Shown here: piece after piece, positions 47,100-64,000 of the stretch | How positions within the stretch are numbered: the stretch's first letter is position 1 | Layout of the letters: every line of letters starts with the position of its first letter | Origin: FEN-1219 sp963713355 | GTDB lineage: Bacteria > Pseudomonadota > Gammaproteobacteria > Steroidobacterales > Rariloculaceae | Direction: 5' to 3' | Length of the DNA stretch: 64,000 nucleotides | Assembly (NCBI GenBank): GCA_963713355.1 | Contig: CAVQLK010000010.1 | Coordinates: forward strand, 308,727 to 372,726 | Position numbers and translations under genes: made by a program | Notes under the pieces: generated by a model | Seen by the model: only the letters and a program-made list of their open reading frames with translations | Told to the model about the DNA's origin: nothing | Database searches by the model: none

Positions 47100-47160
47100 G
47101 GTTTCGTATCGGCTGGCCGCCAGTGGGGGCGGTCGGCGTGCTTCCGTTTTTTTTTGCTGG
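47100..47160 (+). terminator. Attenuator-type terminator between rplL and rpoB
   Basis: A GC-rich dyad around 47111-47135 (GGCCGCC ... GGGCGGTC) followed about ten bases later by nine T residues (47147-47155). It stands 65 bases before rpoB. In E. coli partial termination between rplL and rpoB sets the lower level of polymerase subunits; the same role is inferred here. The stem-to-T distance is longer than ideal. Confidence 0.5.
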
Positions 47161-47219
47161 CTAACCCTAATTCGCCCTAGTTTCACCCAAAATTTCGCCC
47201 AAATTTCGGAGTAGCAGGC

Positions 47220-51299
<4,080 letters not shown>

Positions 51300-51314
51300 G
51301 CGGAGCGGGAAGAA

Positions 51315-51340
51315 GGGGACGGATTTGTAAATCCGCCCCC
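51315..51340. repeat. Second GGGGAC-type palindrome, between rpoB and rpoC
   Basis: Arms GGGGACGGATTT and AAATCCGCCCCC with one mismatch and a two-base centre. It shares the GGGGAC...GAT head of the 45780 palindrome but not its stem interior. It lies 16 bases after rpoB in the 91-base gap before rpoC. It is a possible dispersed REP-like element or RNA-processing hairpin. Confidence 0.55.
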
Positions 51341-51390
51341 CATCCGTCTCCGGTTTTCGTAATGAAATATTTTGCAGTAGGTGGTGCTTC

Positions 51391-55599
<4,209 letters not shown>

Positions 55600-55615
55600 C
55601 GAAATAAACCCTTGG

Positions 55616-55645
55616 TTGACGCCAGTCCAGCCCGAAGCCTAGAAT
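55616..55645 (+). promoter_or_regulatory. Promoter of the str operon
   Basis: TTGACG (55616-55621), an 18-base spacer and TAGAAT (55640-55645), 138 bases before rpsL and 17 bases after rpoC. It would let rpsL-rpsG-fusA-tuf be transcribed independently of rpoBC. The leader after it holds GC-rich dyads that could be regulatory. Confidence 0.6.
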
Positions 55646-55782
55646 TTCGGGCTGTCCTGGCGCACCAAGGCCGGTTTCGCGAACCTTAGACCCTTCGCGA
55701 AGCTGGGCTAAGTCCGGACGTCCTAAGGCCCGGCTGCCGAGTGAGCTCGGTAACGGGCCAAAATTTATTCTGGAAACACTGA

Positions 55783-56157
55783 ATGGCGACGACCAATCAA
55801 CTCGTTCGTAAACCGCGCACGGCAGTCAAGACCAAGAGCAACGTGCCGGCTCTGAACTCCTCGCCGCAGAAGCGCGGCGTGTGCACACGCGTGTACACGA
55901 CGACGCCGAAGAAGCCGAACTCCGCGATGCGCAAGGTCGCGCGCGTTCGCTTGACGAACGGCTTCGAGGTCACGAGCTATATCGGCGGCGAAGGCCACAA
56001 CCTGCAGGAGCACTCGGTCGTGCTGATTCGCGGCGGCCGCGTCAAGGACCTGCCCGGCGTGCGCTATCACATCGTGCGCGGCACGCTCGACTGCGGCGGC
56101 GTCGGCGATCGTCGTCAAGGTCGTTCGAAGTACGGCGCCAAGCGTCCCAAAGGCTAA
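55783..56157 (+). CDS. rpsL: 30S ribosomal protein S12
   Basis: 124 residues, starting 'ATTNQLVRKPRTAVKTKSN'. 'TTPKKPNSAMRKVARVRLT' keeps Lys at the streptomycin positions (43 and, in 'GGRVKDLPGVRYH', 88), so the wild-type sensitive form is encoded. First gene of the str operon. Confidence 0.98.
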   Translation: MATTNQLVRKPRTAVKTKSNVPALNSSPQKRGVCTRVYTTTPKKPNSAMRKVARVRLTNGFEVTSYIGGEGHNLQEHSVVLIRGGRVKDLPGVRYHIVRGTLDCGGVGDRRQGRSKYGAKRPKG

Positions 56158-56159
56158 AC

Positions 56160-56639
56160 ATGTCGAGAAGAGCACAAGCACCGCGGCGCGATTCCCTGCC
56201 GGATCCAAAGTTCGGTAACGCGATGCTCGCGAAATTCATCAACATGGTGATGAAGAGCGGCAAGAAAAGCGTCGCAGAGAAGATCGTCTATAACGCCATC
56301 GACCGCATCTCGGAGCGCGTCGGCAAAGACCAAAGCCGAGCCATCGAGCTGCTCGGTCAAGCGCTCGACAACATCAAGCCTGCCGTCGAGGTGAAGTCGC
56401 GCCGCGTCGGCGGCGCTACGTACCAGGTACCCGTCGAGGTCCGCGCGGCTCGCCGCGAGACGCTCGCGATGCGCTGGGCCATCGAAGCCGCGCGCGTCCG
56501 CTCCGAGAAGAGCATGGCCATGCGCTTGGCGCACGAGCTCATCGACGCCGCCGAGAATCGCGGCGCCGCGGTCAAGAAACGCGAAGACACCCACCGCATG
56601 GCGGACGCCAATAAAGCGTTCGCGCACTATCGCTGGTAG
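56160..56639 (+). CDS. rpsG: 30S ribosomal protein S7
   Basis: 159 residues: 'MSRRAQAPRRDSLPDPKFGN', 'FINMVMKSGKKSVAEKIVYN', 'KSRRVGGATYQVPVEVRAAR' and 'NRGAAVKKREDTHRMADANK'. It nucleates assembly of the 30S head and is the translational repressor of str operons in E. coli. It begins two bases after rpsL. Confidence 0.98.
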   Translation: MSRRAQAPRRDSLPDPKFGNAMLAKFINMVMKSGKKSVAEKIVYNAIDRISERVGKDQSRAIELLGQALDNIKPAVEVKSRRVGGATYQVPVEVRAARRETLAMRWAIEAARVRSEKSMAMRLAHELIDAAENRGAAVKKREDTHRMADANKAFAHYRW

Positions 56640-56660
56640 TGATGGTCGTAGGGCCTCCAC

Positions 56661-58754
56661 ATGGCACGGAAGACCCCACTCGCGCGGTATCGGAATATCG
56701 GCATCATGGCCCACGTCGATGCCGGCAAGACGACGACGACCGAGCGGATCCTGTTCTACACAGGGGTCTCGCAGCGAATCGGTGAGGTCGATGACGGCGC
56801 TGCCGTCATGGACTGGATGGAGCAGGAGCAAGAGCGCGGCATCACGATCACGTCGGCCGCCACGACCTGCTTCTGGAAAGGGATGAGCCGCAGGCTCCCC
56901 GAGCACCGTATCAACATCATCGACACTCCGGGCCACATCGACTTTACGATCGAAGTCCAGCGCTCGCTGCGCGTGCTCGACGGCGCCGTCGCGGTTTTTT
57001 GCTCGGTCGGAGGCGTGGAGCCGCAGACCGAAACGGTCTGGCGGCAGGCCGACAAATACGGGGTGCCCCGCATCGCGTTCGTCAACAAGATGGACCGCGC
57101 CGGCGCCGACTTCTTGCGCGTGCTCGACCAGATTCGCGATCGCCTGAAGGCGAAGCCCGTCGCGTTGCAGCTGCCGATCGGCGCGGCCGACGGGTTCGAA
57201 GGCGTCATCGATCTCGTCACGATGAAGGCCGTCCGCTGGGACGACAAGACACTCGGCATGCGCGTCATCGAGAGCGAGATTCCGGCCGCGCTCGCGCCGC
57301 AGGCGGCGGAATATCGCGCGAAGCTCGTAGGGGCGGCTGCCGAAGCCGACGAGCGCCTCGCCGAGAAGTTCGTCGAAACCGGGACGTTGAGCGTCGAGGA
57401 GATCCGCGAAGGGTTGCGCGCGCGATGCTTGGCCGGCGAAATCGTGCCCGCGCTCTGCGGATCGGCGTTCCGGAACAAAGGCGTGCAGGCCGTGCTCGAT
57501 GCCGTCGTGTTCTATCTGCCGGCGCCGTCCGACCGCGTCGCAGTCAAAGGCGTGCTGCGGGGCGGCGACGAAGGCTTGCGTAGCCCCAGCGACAAGACGC
57601 CGTTCGCAGCGTTCGCGTTCAAGATCGCGAGCGACGCCGGCGGCAGCTTGACGTTCTTTCGCGTTTACTCGGGCGTGCTGCGCTCGGGCGACGCCGTCTA
57701 CGTGCCGCGGCGCGACAAGACGGAGACCGTCGGCCGTCTCGTGCAGATGCACGCGAACGAGCGCTCGGAGATCGACGAGGTCCGCGCCGGCGATATCGCG
57801 GCCGCCGTCGATCTCAAGGACGTCACGACGGGTGACAGCCTCACGGATCCGGAGAGCCCCATCACGCTCGAGATGATGGATTTCCCGGAGCCCGTCATCG
57901 CGGCCGCCATCGAGCCGCGGACGGAAACGGATCACGCGCGCTTGAGCGAGGCGCTTGCGAAGCTCGTTCGCGAGGACCCCACGCTGCGCGTGCATGTCGA
58001 CGCGGAGTCCGGCCAAACGATATTGCGCGGCATGGGCGAGCTGCACCTCGAGATCGTCGTCGACCGCATGCTGCGCGAGTTCGGCGTTGCCGCGAACGTC
58101 GGCCGGCCGCAAGTCGCGTACCGCGAGACGATTCGAAAGGCCGTCGAGCAAGATGGCAAGTTCGTTCGGCAGGTCGGCGGCCGCGACCAATATGCACAGG
58201 TTTCGCTGCGGCTCGAGCCGTTGCCGCAAGGCCACGGCTACGAGTTCGTCGACGCGGTCACGGGCGGCGCCCTTCCCCCCGAGGCCGTCGCGGGCGTCGA
58301 CGAAGGCGTGCGCCGGCAAATGGCCGCCGGCGTCATCGCGGGCTATCCCGTCACGGACGTCAAAGTGACTCTGCTCGGCGGCGCGCACGGCGGCCTCGAA
58401 TCGAGCGCGGCAGCGTTCGAGCTGGCCGGCGCAGCCGGTTTCAAGGAAGGCATGCGCAAGGCACGGCCGGCGCTGCTCGAGCCGATCATGAACGTCGAGG
58501 TCGTGACACCCCAGTCCTACATGGGCGACATCAGCGGCGACTTGAGCCGTCGGCGCGGCGTGCTGCAGACGATCGAGGACTCGCCTACGGCGAAGATCGT
58601 GCGCGCGCGCGTCCCGCTCTCGGAGATGTTCGGTTATGCGACGGCGTTGCGCTCGTTGAGCCAGGGCCGCGCCACGTACACGATGGAATTCTCGCAGTAC
58701 GCCGACGCGCCTGCGAACGTCAGCCAGCATGTCATCAAAGATCGCGCCGCCTGA
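56661..58754 (+). CDS. fusA: Elongation factor G
   Basis: 697 residues in the canonical str-operon place. G motifs: 'AHVDAGKTTTTERILFYTG', 'ERGITITSAATTCFW', 'DTPGHIDFTIEVQRSLRVLD', 'NKMDRAGADF' and 'CGSAFRNKGVQAVLD'. It translocates tRNA-mRNA with GTP hydrolysis. Domains III-V are less conserved than usual for this location: the 'GGRGQYG' motif is 'GGRDQYAQ', and the domain IV tip normally 'SYHDVDSSE' is 'GAHGGLESSA', one residue longer. The C-terminal domain is normal ('PLSEMFGYATALRSLSQGRA'). It is probably the only housekeeping EF-G in the operon, but a paralogue elsewhere cannot be excluded. Confidence 0.95.
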   Translation: MARKTPLARYRNIGIMAHVDAGKTTTTERILFYTGVSQRIGEVDDGAAVMDWMEQEQERGITITSAATTCFWKGMSRRLPEHRINIIDTPGHIDFTIEVQRSLRVLDGAVAVFCSVGGVEPQTETVWRQADKYGVPRIAFVNKMDRAGADFLRVLDQIRDRLKAKPVALQLPIGAADGFEGVIDLVTMKAVRWDDKTLGMRVIESEIPAALAPQAAEYRAKLVGAAAEADERLAEKFVETGTLSVEEIREGLRARCLAGEIVPALCGSAFRNKGVQAVLDAVVFYLPAPSDRVAVKGVLRGGDEGLRSPSDKTPFAAFAFKIASDAGGSLTFFRVYSGVLRSGDAVYVPRRDKTETVGRLVQMHANERSEIDEVRAGDIAAAVDLKDVTTGDSLTDPESPITLEMMDFPEPVIAAAIEPRTETDHARLSEALAKLVREDPTLRVHVDAESGQTILRGMGELHLEIVVDRMLREFGVAANVGRPQVAYRETIRKAVEQDGKFVRQVGGRDQYAQVSLRLEPLPQGHGYEFVDAVTGGALPPEAVAGVDEGVRRQMAAGVIAGYPVTDVKVTLLGGAHGGLESSAAAFELAGAAGFKEGMRKARPALLEPIMNVEVVTPQSYMGDISGDLSRRRGVLQTIEDSPTAKIVRARVPLSEMFGYATALRSLSQGRATYTMEFSQYADAPANVSQHVIKDRAA

Positions 58755-58806
58755 TCGGCGAATGTCTGGCTCAATCGGTCCAAGCAAATAGGAAGAGGTA
58801 ACAGCC

Positions 58807-59997
<1,191 letters not shown>

Positions 59998-60014
59998 GTC
60001 TAAAAGAGAAAATC

Positions 60015-60326
60015 ATGGCAAATCAGAACATTAGGATCCGGCTCAAGGCGTTCGACCACCGGCTCATCGACAAGTCGGCCCGTGAGATCGTCGAGACGGC
60101 CAAGCGCACGGGCGCAACTGTGAAGGGTCCCGTGCCGCTTCCGACGAAGATCGAGCGCTATACGATCCTGATATCGCCGCACGCCGACAAGGACGCGCGC
60201 GACCAATACGAGCTCCTGACGCATAAGCGGCTCATGGATATCGTTGATCCGACGGACAAAACCGTCGATGCGCTGATGAAGCTCGAGCTGCCGGCCGGAG
60301 TCGACGTCCAGATCAAGCTCAATTAG
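60015..60326 (+). CDS. rpsJ: 30S ribosomal protein S10 (NusE)
   Basis: 103 residues: 'NIRIRLKAFDHRLIDKSARE', 'GPVPLPTKIERYTILISPH', 'RDQYELLTHKRLMDIVDPTD'. A ribosomal protein that also acts as NusE in antitermination. It sits at the end of the str group and is separated by 222 bases from rplC. Confidence 0.98.
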   Translation: MANQNIRIRLKAFDHRLIDKSAREIVETAKRTGATVKGPVPLPTKIERYTILISPHADKDARDQYELLTHKRLMDIVDPTDKTVDALMKLELPAGVDVQIKLN

Positions 60327-60548
60327 CTCGTTGTGCTAGCCATTTGACGGTGGGTATAATGCCGGGCTTTTCAGCAGCCCGGACTAGCCGCCGGGATGTC
60401 TCAGCGTCGCCGTTCAGAGCCTTGAACGGCCACATTCGAACTAAGACGCCGCCTCAAGGGGCGGAGTCATGGGTGCCAGGATGCGCTCGTCGTAAGTCCT
60501 GGCTGAAGCGTCGGCCGAAGTAGTCGGCGCGGATATAGAGGAAGACAA
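60327..60548 (+). promoter_or_regulatory. rpsJ-rplC spacer with a promoter-like -10 and leader
   Basis: A perfect TATAAT lies at about 60354-60359; the best -35 is a weak TTGTGC with an 18-base spacer. After it come GC-rich dyads (for example CGTTCAGAGCCTTGAACG near 60410) suggesting a structured leader before rplC. In E. coli the S10 leader precedes rpsJ; here the structured leader may have been placed in front of rplC. Confidence 0.45.
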
Positions 60549-61220
60549 ATGTCAGTCGGTTTGGTAGGCCGCAAATGCGGCATGACCCGCATTTTCCGGG
60601 AAAACGGCGACTCCGTTCCGGTCACCGTCATCGAAGCGTTGCCGAATCGCGTAACGACCGTGAAGACGGCCGAGCGCGACGGCTATCGTGCCGTGCAGGT
60701 CACGGTCGGGGCCGGCCCGAAGGCTCATCGCACGACCAAGGCCGAGGCCGGTCATTTCGCGCAGGCGAAGATCGACCCGGGCCGCGGCCTCTATGAGTTC
60801 CGCCTCGGTGAAGGCGAGGGCGCCGATCTCGCGCCGGGTGCCGAGCTGAAGGTCGACCTGTTCACGGTTGGCCAGTTCGTCGACGTCAGCGGCACGACGA
60901 AGGGCAAGGGTTACGCGGGCGTCATCAAGCGCCACCATTTTTCGCATCAGTACATGTCACATGGCAACTCGCTGTCGCACCGCGCGCCGGGCTCCATCGG
61001 TCAGCGCCAAACTCCGGGCCGCGTGTTCCCGGGTAAGCGTATGGCCGGCCGGCTCGGAGCCGACAAGGTCACGAAGATCAATCTCGAGGTCGTCAAGGTC
61101 GATGCCGAGCGCAATCTGCTGCTCGTGAAGGGCGCCGTGCCGGGAAGCGAGAACGGTCAACTCGTAGTACGTCCGGCCGTAAAAACGCCGGCGGCCAAAG
61201 CTGCCAAAGCGGCCAAGTAA
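60549..61220 (+). CDS. rplC: 50S ribosomal protein L3
   Basis: 223 residues: 'VGLVGRKCGMTRIFRENGDS', 'KGKGYAGVIKRHHFSHQYMS', 'GSIGQRQTPGRVFPGKRMAG' and 'VPGSENGQLVVRPAVK'. The tail is Ala/Lys-rich. It is among the first proteins in 50S assembly. Confidence 0.98.
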   Translation: MSVGLVGRKCGMTRIFRENGDSVPVTVIEALPNRVTTVKTAERDGYRAVQVTVGAGPKAHRTTKAEAGHFAQAKIDPGRGLYEFRLGEGEGADLAPGAELKVDLFTVGQFVDVSGTTKGKGYAGVIKRHHFSHQYMSHGNSLSHRAPGSIGQRQTPGRVFPGKRMAGRLGADKVTKINLEVVKVDAERNLLLVKGAVPGSENGQLVVRPAVKTPAAKAAKAAK

Positions 61221-61241
61221 ACATCCGCGCGAGAACGGGCG

Positions 61242-61847
61242 ATGAAAGTAAAAGTAACAGGTGGTAGTGGCACGCTCGAGCTCGCGGATGCGACGTTCGG
61301 AGCTGCGTTCAACGAGCCGCTCGTGCACCAGGTCGTGACGGCGTATCTTGCCGGCGCGCGCGCAGGCACGAAGGCGCAAAAGACCCGTTCCGAGGTCAGT
61401 GGCAGCGGCAAGAAGCCGTGGAAGCAGAAGGGCACGGGGCGTGCCCGCGTCGGCTCGATCCGTAGCCCGATCTGGGTCGGCGGCGGCCGAGCGTTCGCGG
61501 CGCGCCCGCGCAGCTTCGAGCAGAAGGTCAACCGCAAGATGTACCGCAGCGCGATGCGCTCGGTGTTGTCCGAGCTGTTGCGTCAGGAGCGGCTGATCGT
61601 GGCGCCCGAGCTCGGCCTCTCGGCCGCGAAGACGAAAGAGCTCCGCGGCAAGCTGGAGAAGCTCGGCTTCGCGACGGGGCTCGTCATCGTCGAAGCGTTC
61701 GACATGAAGCTCTGGCTCGCCGCGCGCAACCTGCCGAACGTCGATGTGCTCGAAGCGCAGCTCATCGATCCCGTGAGCTTGGTCGGGGCCGACAAGATCG
61801 TCGTCACGGCCGCGGCATTGAAGATTCTCGAGGAGCGGCTGAAATGA
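61242..61847 (+). CDS. rplD: 50S ribosomal protein L4
   Basis: 201 residues: 'HQVVTAYLAGARAGTKAQKT', 'KPWKQKGTGRARVGSIRSPI' and 'KMYRSAMRSVLSELLRQERL'. It lines the exit tunnel and in E. coli represses the S10 operon. Its end overlaps the start of rplW by four bases. Confidence 0.97.
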   Translation: MKVKVTGGSGTLELADATFGAAFNEPLVHQVVTAYLAGARAGTKAQKTRSEVSGSGKKPWKQKGTGRARVGSIRSPIWVGGGRAFAARPRSFEQKVNRKMYRSAMRSVLSELLRQERLIVAPELGLSAAKTKELRGKLEKLGFATGLVIVEAFDMKLWLAARNLPNVDVLEAQLIDPVSLVGADKIVVTAAALKILEERLK

Positions 61848-62152
61848 GCTCGAGCGCCAATCGTGAACGGCTGATGCAGGTCCTTCTCGGTCCGCACGTG
61901 TCCGAGAAGGCCACGAGCGTTGCCGAGTCCGGCAATCAGGTGGTCTTCAAGGTCCGCAACGATGCGACGAAGATCGATGTCCGCAAGGCCGTCGAGCTTC
62001 TGTTCGAGGTGAAGGTCGAGCGCGTGTCCGTCGTGCGCATTCCGGCCAAGAAAAAGCGCTTCGGCCAGCGAGCCGGCGCGCGTAAGGCGTGGAAGAAGGC
62101 CTATGTGCGGCTTGCGCCGGGCCAAGACATCAATTTCATGGGCGCCGAGTAA
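61844..62152 (+). CDS. rplW: 50S ribosomal protein L23
   Basis: 102 residues: 'LLGPHVSEKATSVAESGNQV', 'FKVRNDATKIDVRKAVELLF' and 'KKKRFGQRAGARKAWKKAYV'. It lies at the tunnel exit and docks trigger factor and SRP. Confidence 0.97.
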   Translation: MSSSANRERLMQVLLGPHVSEKATSVAESGNQVVFKVRNDATKIDVRKAVELLFEVKVERVSVVRIPAKKKRFGQRAGARKAWKKAYVRLAPGQDINFMGAE

Positions 62153-62173
62153 GAAGGCGCGCGGGGCAGAATC

Positions 62174-63004
62174 GTGGCGTTACGTAAGCTCAAACCAACA
62201 TCGCCGGGTCAGCGGTTCGTCGTCCGCGTCGTCAAGGAAGGGTTGCACAAAGGCGATCCGTACGAGCCGTTGCTCGAGCCTTTCAGCAAACGCGGCGGCC
62301 GCAACAACCAAGGCCGCATCACGGTGCGTCACCAGGGTGGCGGGCACAAGCGTTACTACCGCGTCATCGACTTCAAGCGCGACAAGGACGGCATCGCGGG
62401 CAAGATCGAGCGGCTCGAGTACGACCCGAACCGCACGGCCTATCTCGCTCTCGTGCTTTACGCCGATGGCGAGCGCCGTTACATCTTGGCGCCGAAGCGC
62501 GCGCAGGTCGGCGACCCGATCATGTCGGGCATCGATGCGCCGATCAAACCCGGCAGCGCGTTGGCGCTTAAGAACATCCCGATCGGCTCGCTCGTGCACT
62601 GCATCGAGATGAAACCGGGCAAAGGCGCGCAGATGGCGCGCAGCGCCGGCGCCTCGGTGCAGGTCGTCGCGAGGGAAGGCGAGTACGTCACGGTCCGCCT
62701 GCGCTCGGGCGAGATGCGCAAAGTGCACGTCAATTGCCGCGCGACGATCGGCGAGGTCGGCAACGACGAGCACAACCTGCGCAAGATCGGCAAGGCCGGG
62801 GCGCAGCGCTGGCGCGGTATCCGCCCGACCGTACGCGGTGTCGCGCAGAACCCCGTCGACCATCCGCACGGCGGCGGCGAAGGCAAGTCGGGCCAGGGTA
62901 ATCCGCACCCGGTATCGCCGTGGGGCCAGAAAACCAAGGGCTACAAGACCCGCCGCAACAAGCGGACGCGCTCGATGATCGTGCGCGATCGCCGGCAGAA
63001 GTAA
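62174..63004 (+). CDS. rplB: 50S ribosomal protein L2
   Basis: 276 residues from a GTG start. 'RKLKPTSPGQRFVVRVVKEG', 'RNNQGRITVRHQGGGHKRYY', 'NPVDHPHGGGEGKSGQGNPH' (peptidyl-transferase-proximal loop with the conserved His) and 'KTRRNKRTRSMIVRDRRQK'. Confidence 0.98.
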   Translation: MALRKLKPTSPGQRFVVRVVKEGLHKGDPYEPLLEPFSKRGGRNNQGRITVRHQGGGHKRYYRVIDFKRDKDGIAGKIERLEYDPNRTAYLALVLYADGERRYILAPKRAQVGDPIMSGIDAPIKPGSALALKNIPIGSLVHCIEMKPGKGAQMARSAGASVQVVAREGEYVTVRLRSGEMRKVHVNCRATIGEVGNDEHNLRKIGKAGAQRWRGIRPTVRGVAQNPVDHPHGGGEGKSGQGNPHPVSPWGQKTKGYKTRRNKRTRSMIVRDRRQK

Positions 63005-63038
63005 TTAGAGGCTAGAGAACCTCGGCTAGAGAACAAAT

Positions 63039-63398
63039 ATGTCGCGTTCGATCAAGAAAGGCCCATTCGTCGACCTCCACCTGCTCGAGAAGGTGGCGAA
63101 GGCTGCTGCCACGAACGACCGCCGGCCGATCAAGACCTGGTCGCGGCGCTCGATGGTCGTGCCCGACATGGTCGGGCTCACGCTCGCCATCCATAACGGA
63201 CGCCAGCACATCCCCGTGCTCGTCTCCGAGAACATGGTGGGCCACAAGCTCGGCGAGTTCGCGGCGACGCGCACGTTCAAGGGTCACTCCGGCGATCGCA
63301 AGGTCGCGGCTACGCCCGGTGCGCCCGGCGGCGTCGGCGGTCCAGGCGGCGCCGCGCGGCCGCTGGCGGCGGCAAGGCCGGCGGCGAGTAAGGAGTAG
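63039..63398 (+). CDS. rpsS: 30S ribosomal protein S19 with unusual C-terminal tail
   Basis: 119 residues as read. The core is typical ('SRSIKKGPFVDLHLLEKVAK', 'KTWSRRSMVVPDMVGLTLAI', 'VGHKLGEFAATRTFKGHSGD'). After residue about 88 the tail is Gly/Ala/Pro-rich and about 25 residues longer than in E. coli. A one-base shift near 63345 would instead give a Gly/Lys-rich tail ending at a TAA at 63389-63391, which also forms part of the AAGGAG site for rplV. A frameshift in the tail is possible. Confidence 0.9.
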   Translation: MSRSIKKGPFVDLHLLEKVAKAAATNDRRPIKTWSRRSMVVPDMVGLTLAIHNGRQHIPVLVSENMVGHKLGEFAATRTFKGHSGDRKVAATPGAPGGVGGPGGAARPLAAARPAASKE

Positions 63399-63401
63399 TC
63401 C

Positions 63402-63733
63402 ATGCAAGTCAGCGTCAACTTCGCTACGCGCGTATTTCGCCGCAGAAGTGCCGGCTCGTCGCGGACCAGATCCGCGGCCAGTCGGTGTCGAGCGCGCTGC
63501 GAACTCTCGCGTTCAGCCGCAAGAAGGCAGCGCGAATGATGCACAAGGTGCTCGAGTCGGCCATTGCGAACGCCGAGCACAATCACGGCGCCGACATCGA
63601 CGAGCTGAAGGTGTCGAACGTGCTCGTCGACGCCGCGCCGTTCTTCGCGCGGTACGCCGCTCGCGCCAAAGGGCGCGGCGACCGCATCTTGAAGCGTAAC
63701 AGCCACATCACCGTCCGCGTGGGCGACGAGTAA
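63402..63733 (+). pseudogene. rplV: 50S ribosomal protein L22, apparent frameshift near the start
   Basis: From ATG 63402 (AAGGAG upstream) the frame gives only about four expected residues before going astray. One base later the L22 sequence runs uninterrupted to the stop at 63733: 'LRYARISPQKCRLVADQIRG', 'ALRTLAFSRKKAARMMHKVL', 'LKVSNVLVDAAPFFARYAAR' and 'RNSHITVRVGDE'. A single missing base around 63414 explains this. L22 is essential and no second copy is visible, so a sequence error is the simplest explanation; the gene itself is surely real. Confidence 0.9.
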
Positions 63734-63736
63734 CGT

Positions 63737-64000
63737 ATGGGTCAAAAGGTTCATCCGGTCGGCATTCGCCTCGGCATCACGAAAGAGTGGTCGTCGAGGT
63801 GGTATGCGAACACGCAGACGTTCCCGGTCTACGTCGAGCAGGATCACCGCATCCGCGAGTTTCTGCGCAAGAAGCTCAAGGAAGCGTCGATCAGCCGAAT
63901 CCATATCGAGCGGCAGGCGAAGAAAGCCAGCATCACGATCCATACGGCACGCCCGGGCGTCGTGATCGGCAAGAAGGGCGAGGACATCGAGAAGCTGCGC
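63737..64000 (+). CDS. rpsC: 30S ribosomal protein S3, N-terminal part
   Basis: 88 codons before the window ends: 'GQKVHPVGIRLGITKEWSSR', 'IHIERQAKKASITIHTARPG' and the KH-domain 'VVIGKKGEDIEKLR'. Starts four bases after rplV. The gene continues beyond the window as expected for the S10 operon. Confidence 0.97.
   Translation, partial: MGQKVHPVGIRLGITKEWSSRWYANTQTFPVYVEQDHRIREFLRKKLKEASISRIHIERQAKKASITIHTARPGVVIGKKGEDIEKLR

Overview
The window is a high-GC chromosomal segment from a gammaproteobacterium. The evidence is the tRNA-Tyr/Gly/Thr-tuf-tRNA-Trp-secE-nusG-rplKAJL-rpoBC-rpsLG-fusA-tuf-rpsJ-rplCDWB-rpsS-rplV-rpsC order, an E. coli-type three-helix SecE, a 359-codon-class rpoB/rpoC pair close to E. 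coli length, ttcA, and many TonB-type envelope genes. The abundant TonB receptors, RND pumps and DUF4139 proteins fit an aquatic or soil lineage near Steroidobacter/Nevskia/Xanthomonadales; that placement is an inference.

Layout. 0-8.5 kb: two RND efflux systems (adaptor plus permease each) separated by the remnant of a deleted histidine kinase. 8.5-15.1 kb: HNH-endonuclease remnant, a frameshifted TonB-dependent receptor, a secreted trypsin-like protease, an amidohydrolase and a secreted protein. 15.1-24.5 kb: an envelope region in which nearly every gene is broken by single-base shifts although each frame stays coding. It holds a CAP-domain protein, a TonB receptor, a right-handed beta-helix-like lipoprotein, a PhoB-like regulator with a degenerate receiver, and two DUF4139 paralogues. 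24.7-29.2 kb: small hypotheticals, an amino-acid-type binding protein and a TPR/beta-barrel protein. 29.2-34.6 kb: a leftward operon of histidine kinase, double-receiver regulator and two TonB C-terminal-domain proteins. 34.7-41.6 kb: ttcA, receiver-Ser/Thr kinase, SRPBCC protein, FAH hydrolase, thrS, gloB and a PilZ protein. 41.9-64 kb: tRNA genes and the translation/transcription super-operon, all rightward, with a tuf gene at each end of the rpoBC/str block.

The most interesting piece is 20.5-21.5 kb. A PhoB-family regulator lacks the phospho-accepting Asp and conserved Lys. Upstream of it, and again upstream of the next gene (beta-helix lipoprotein, then TonB receptor), are Pho-box-like arrays of 7-bp repeats with an 11-bp period. 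This looks like an outer-membrane uptake locus controlled by a phosphorylation-independent PhoB paralogue.

Caution on quality. The essential ribosomal gene rplV is also frameshifted, and many shifts in the 9-24.5 kb part are lone non-homopolymer insertions. A large share of the 'broken' genes are therefore probably sequence errors, not decayed genes. Two loci (3.5-3.9 kb and 8.5-9.3 kb) additionally have internal or terminal deletions and look like real remnants.
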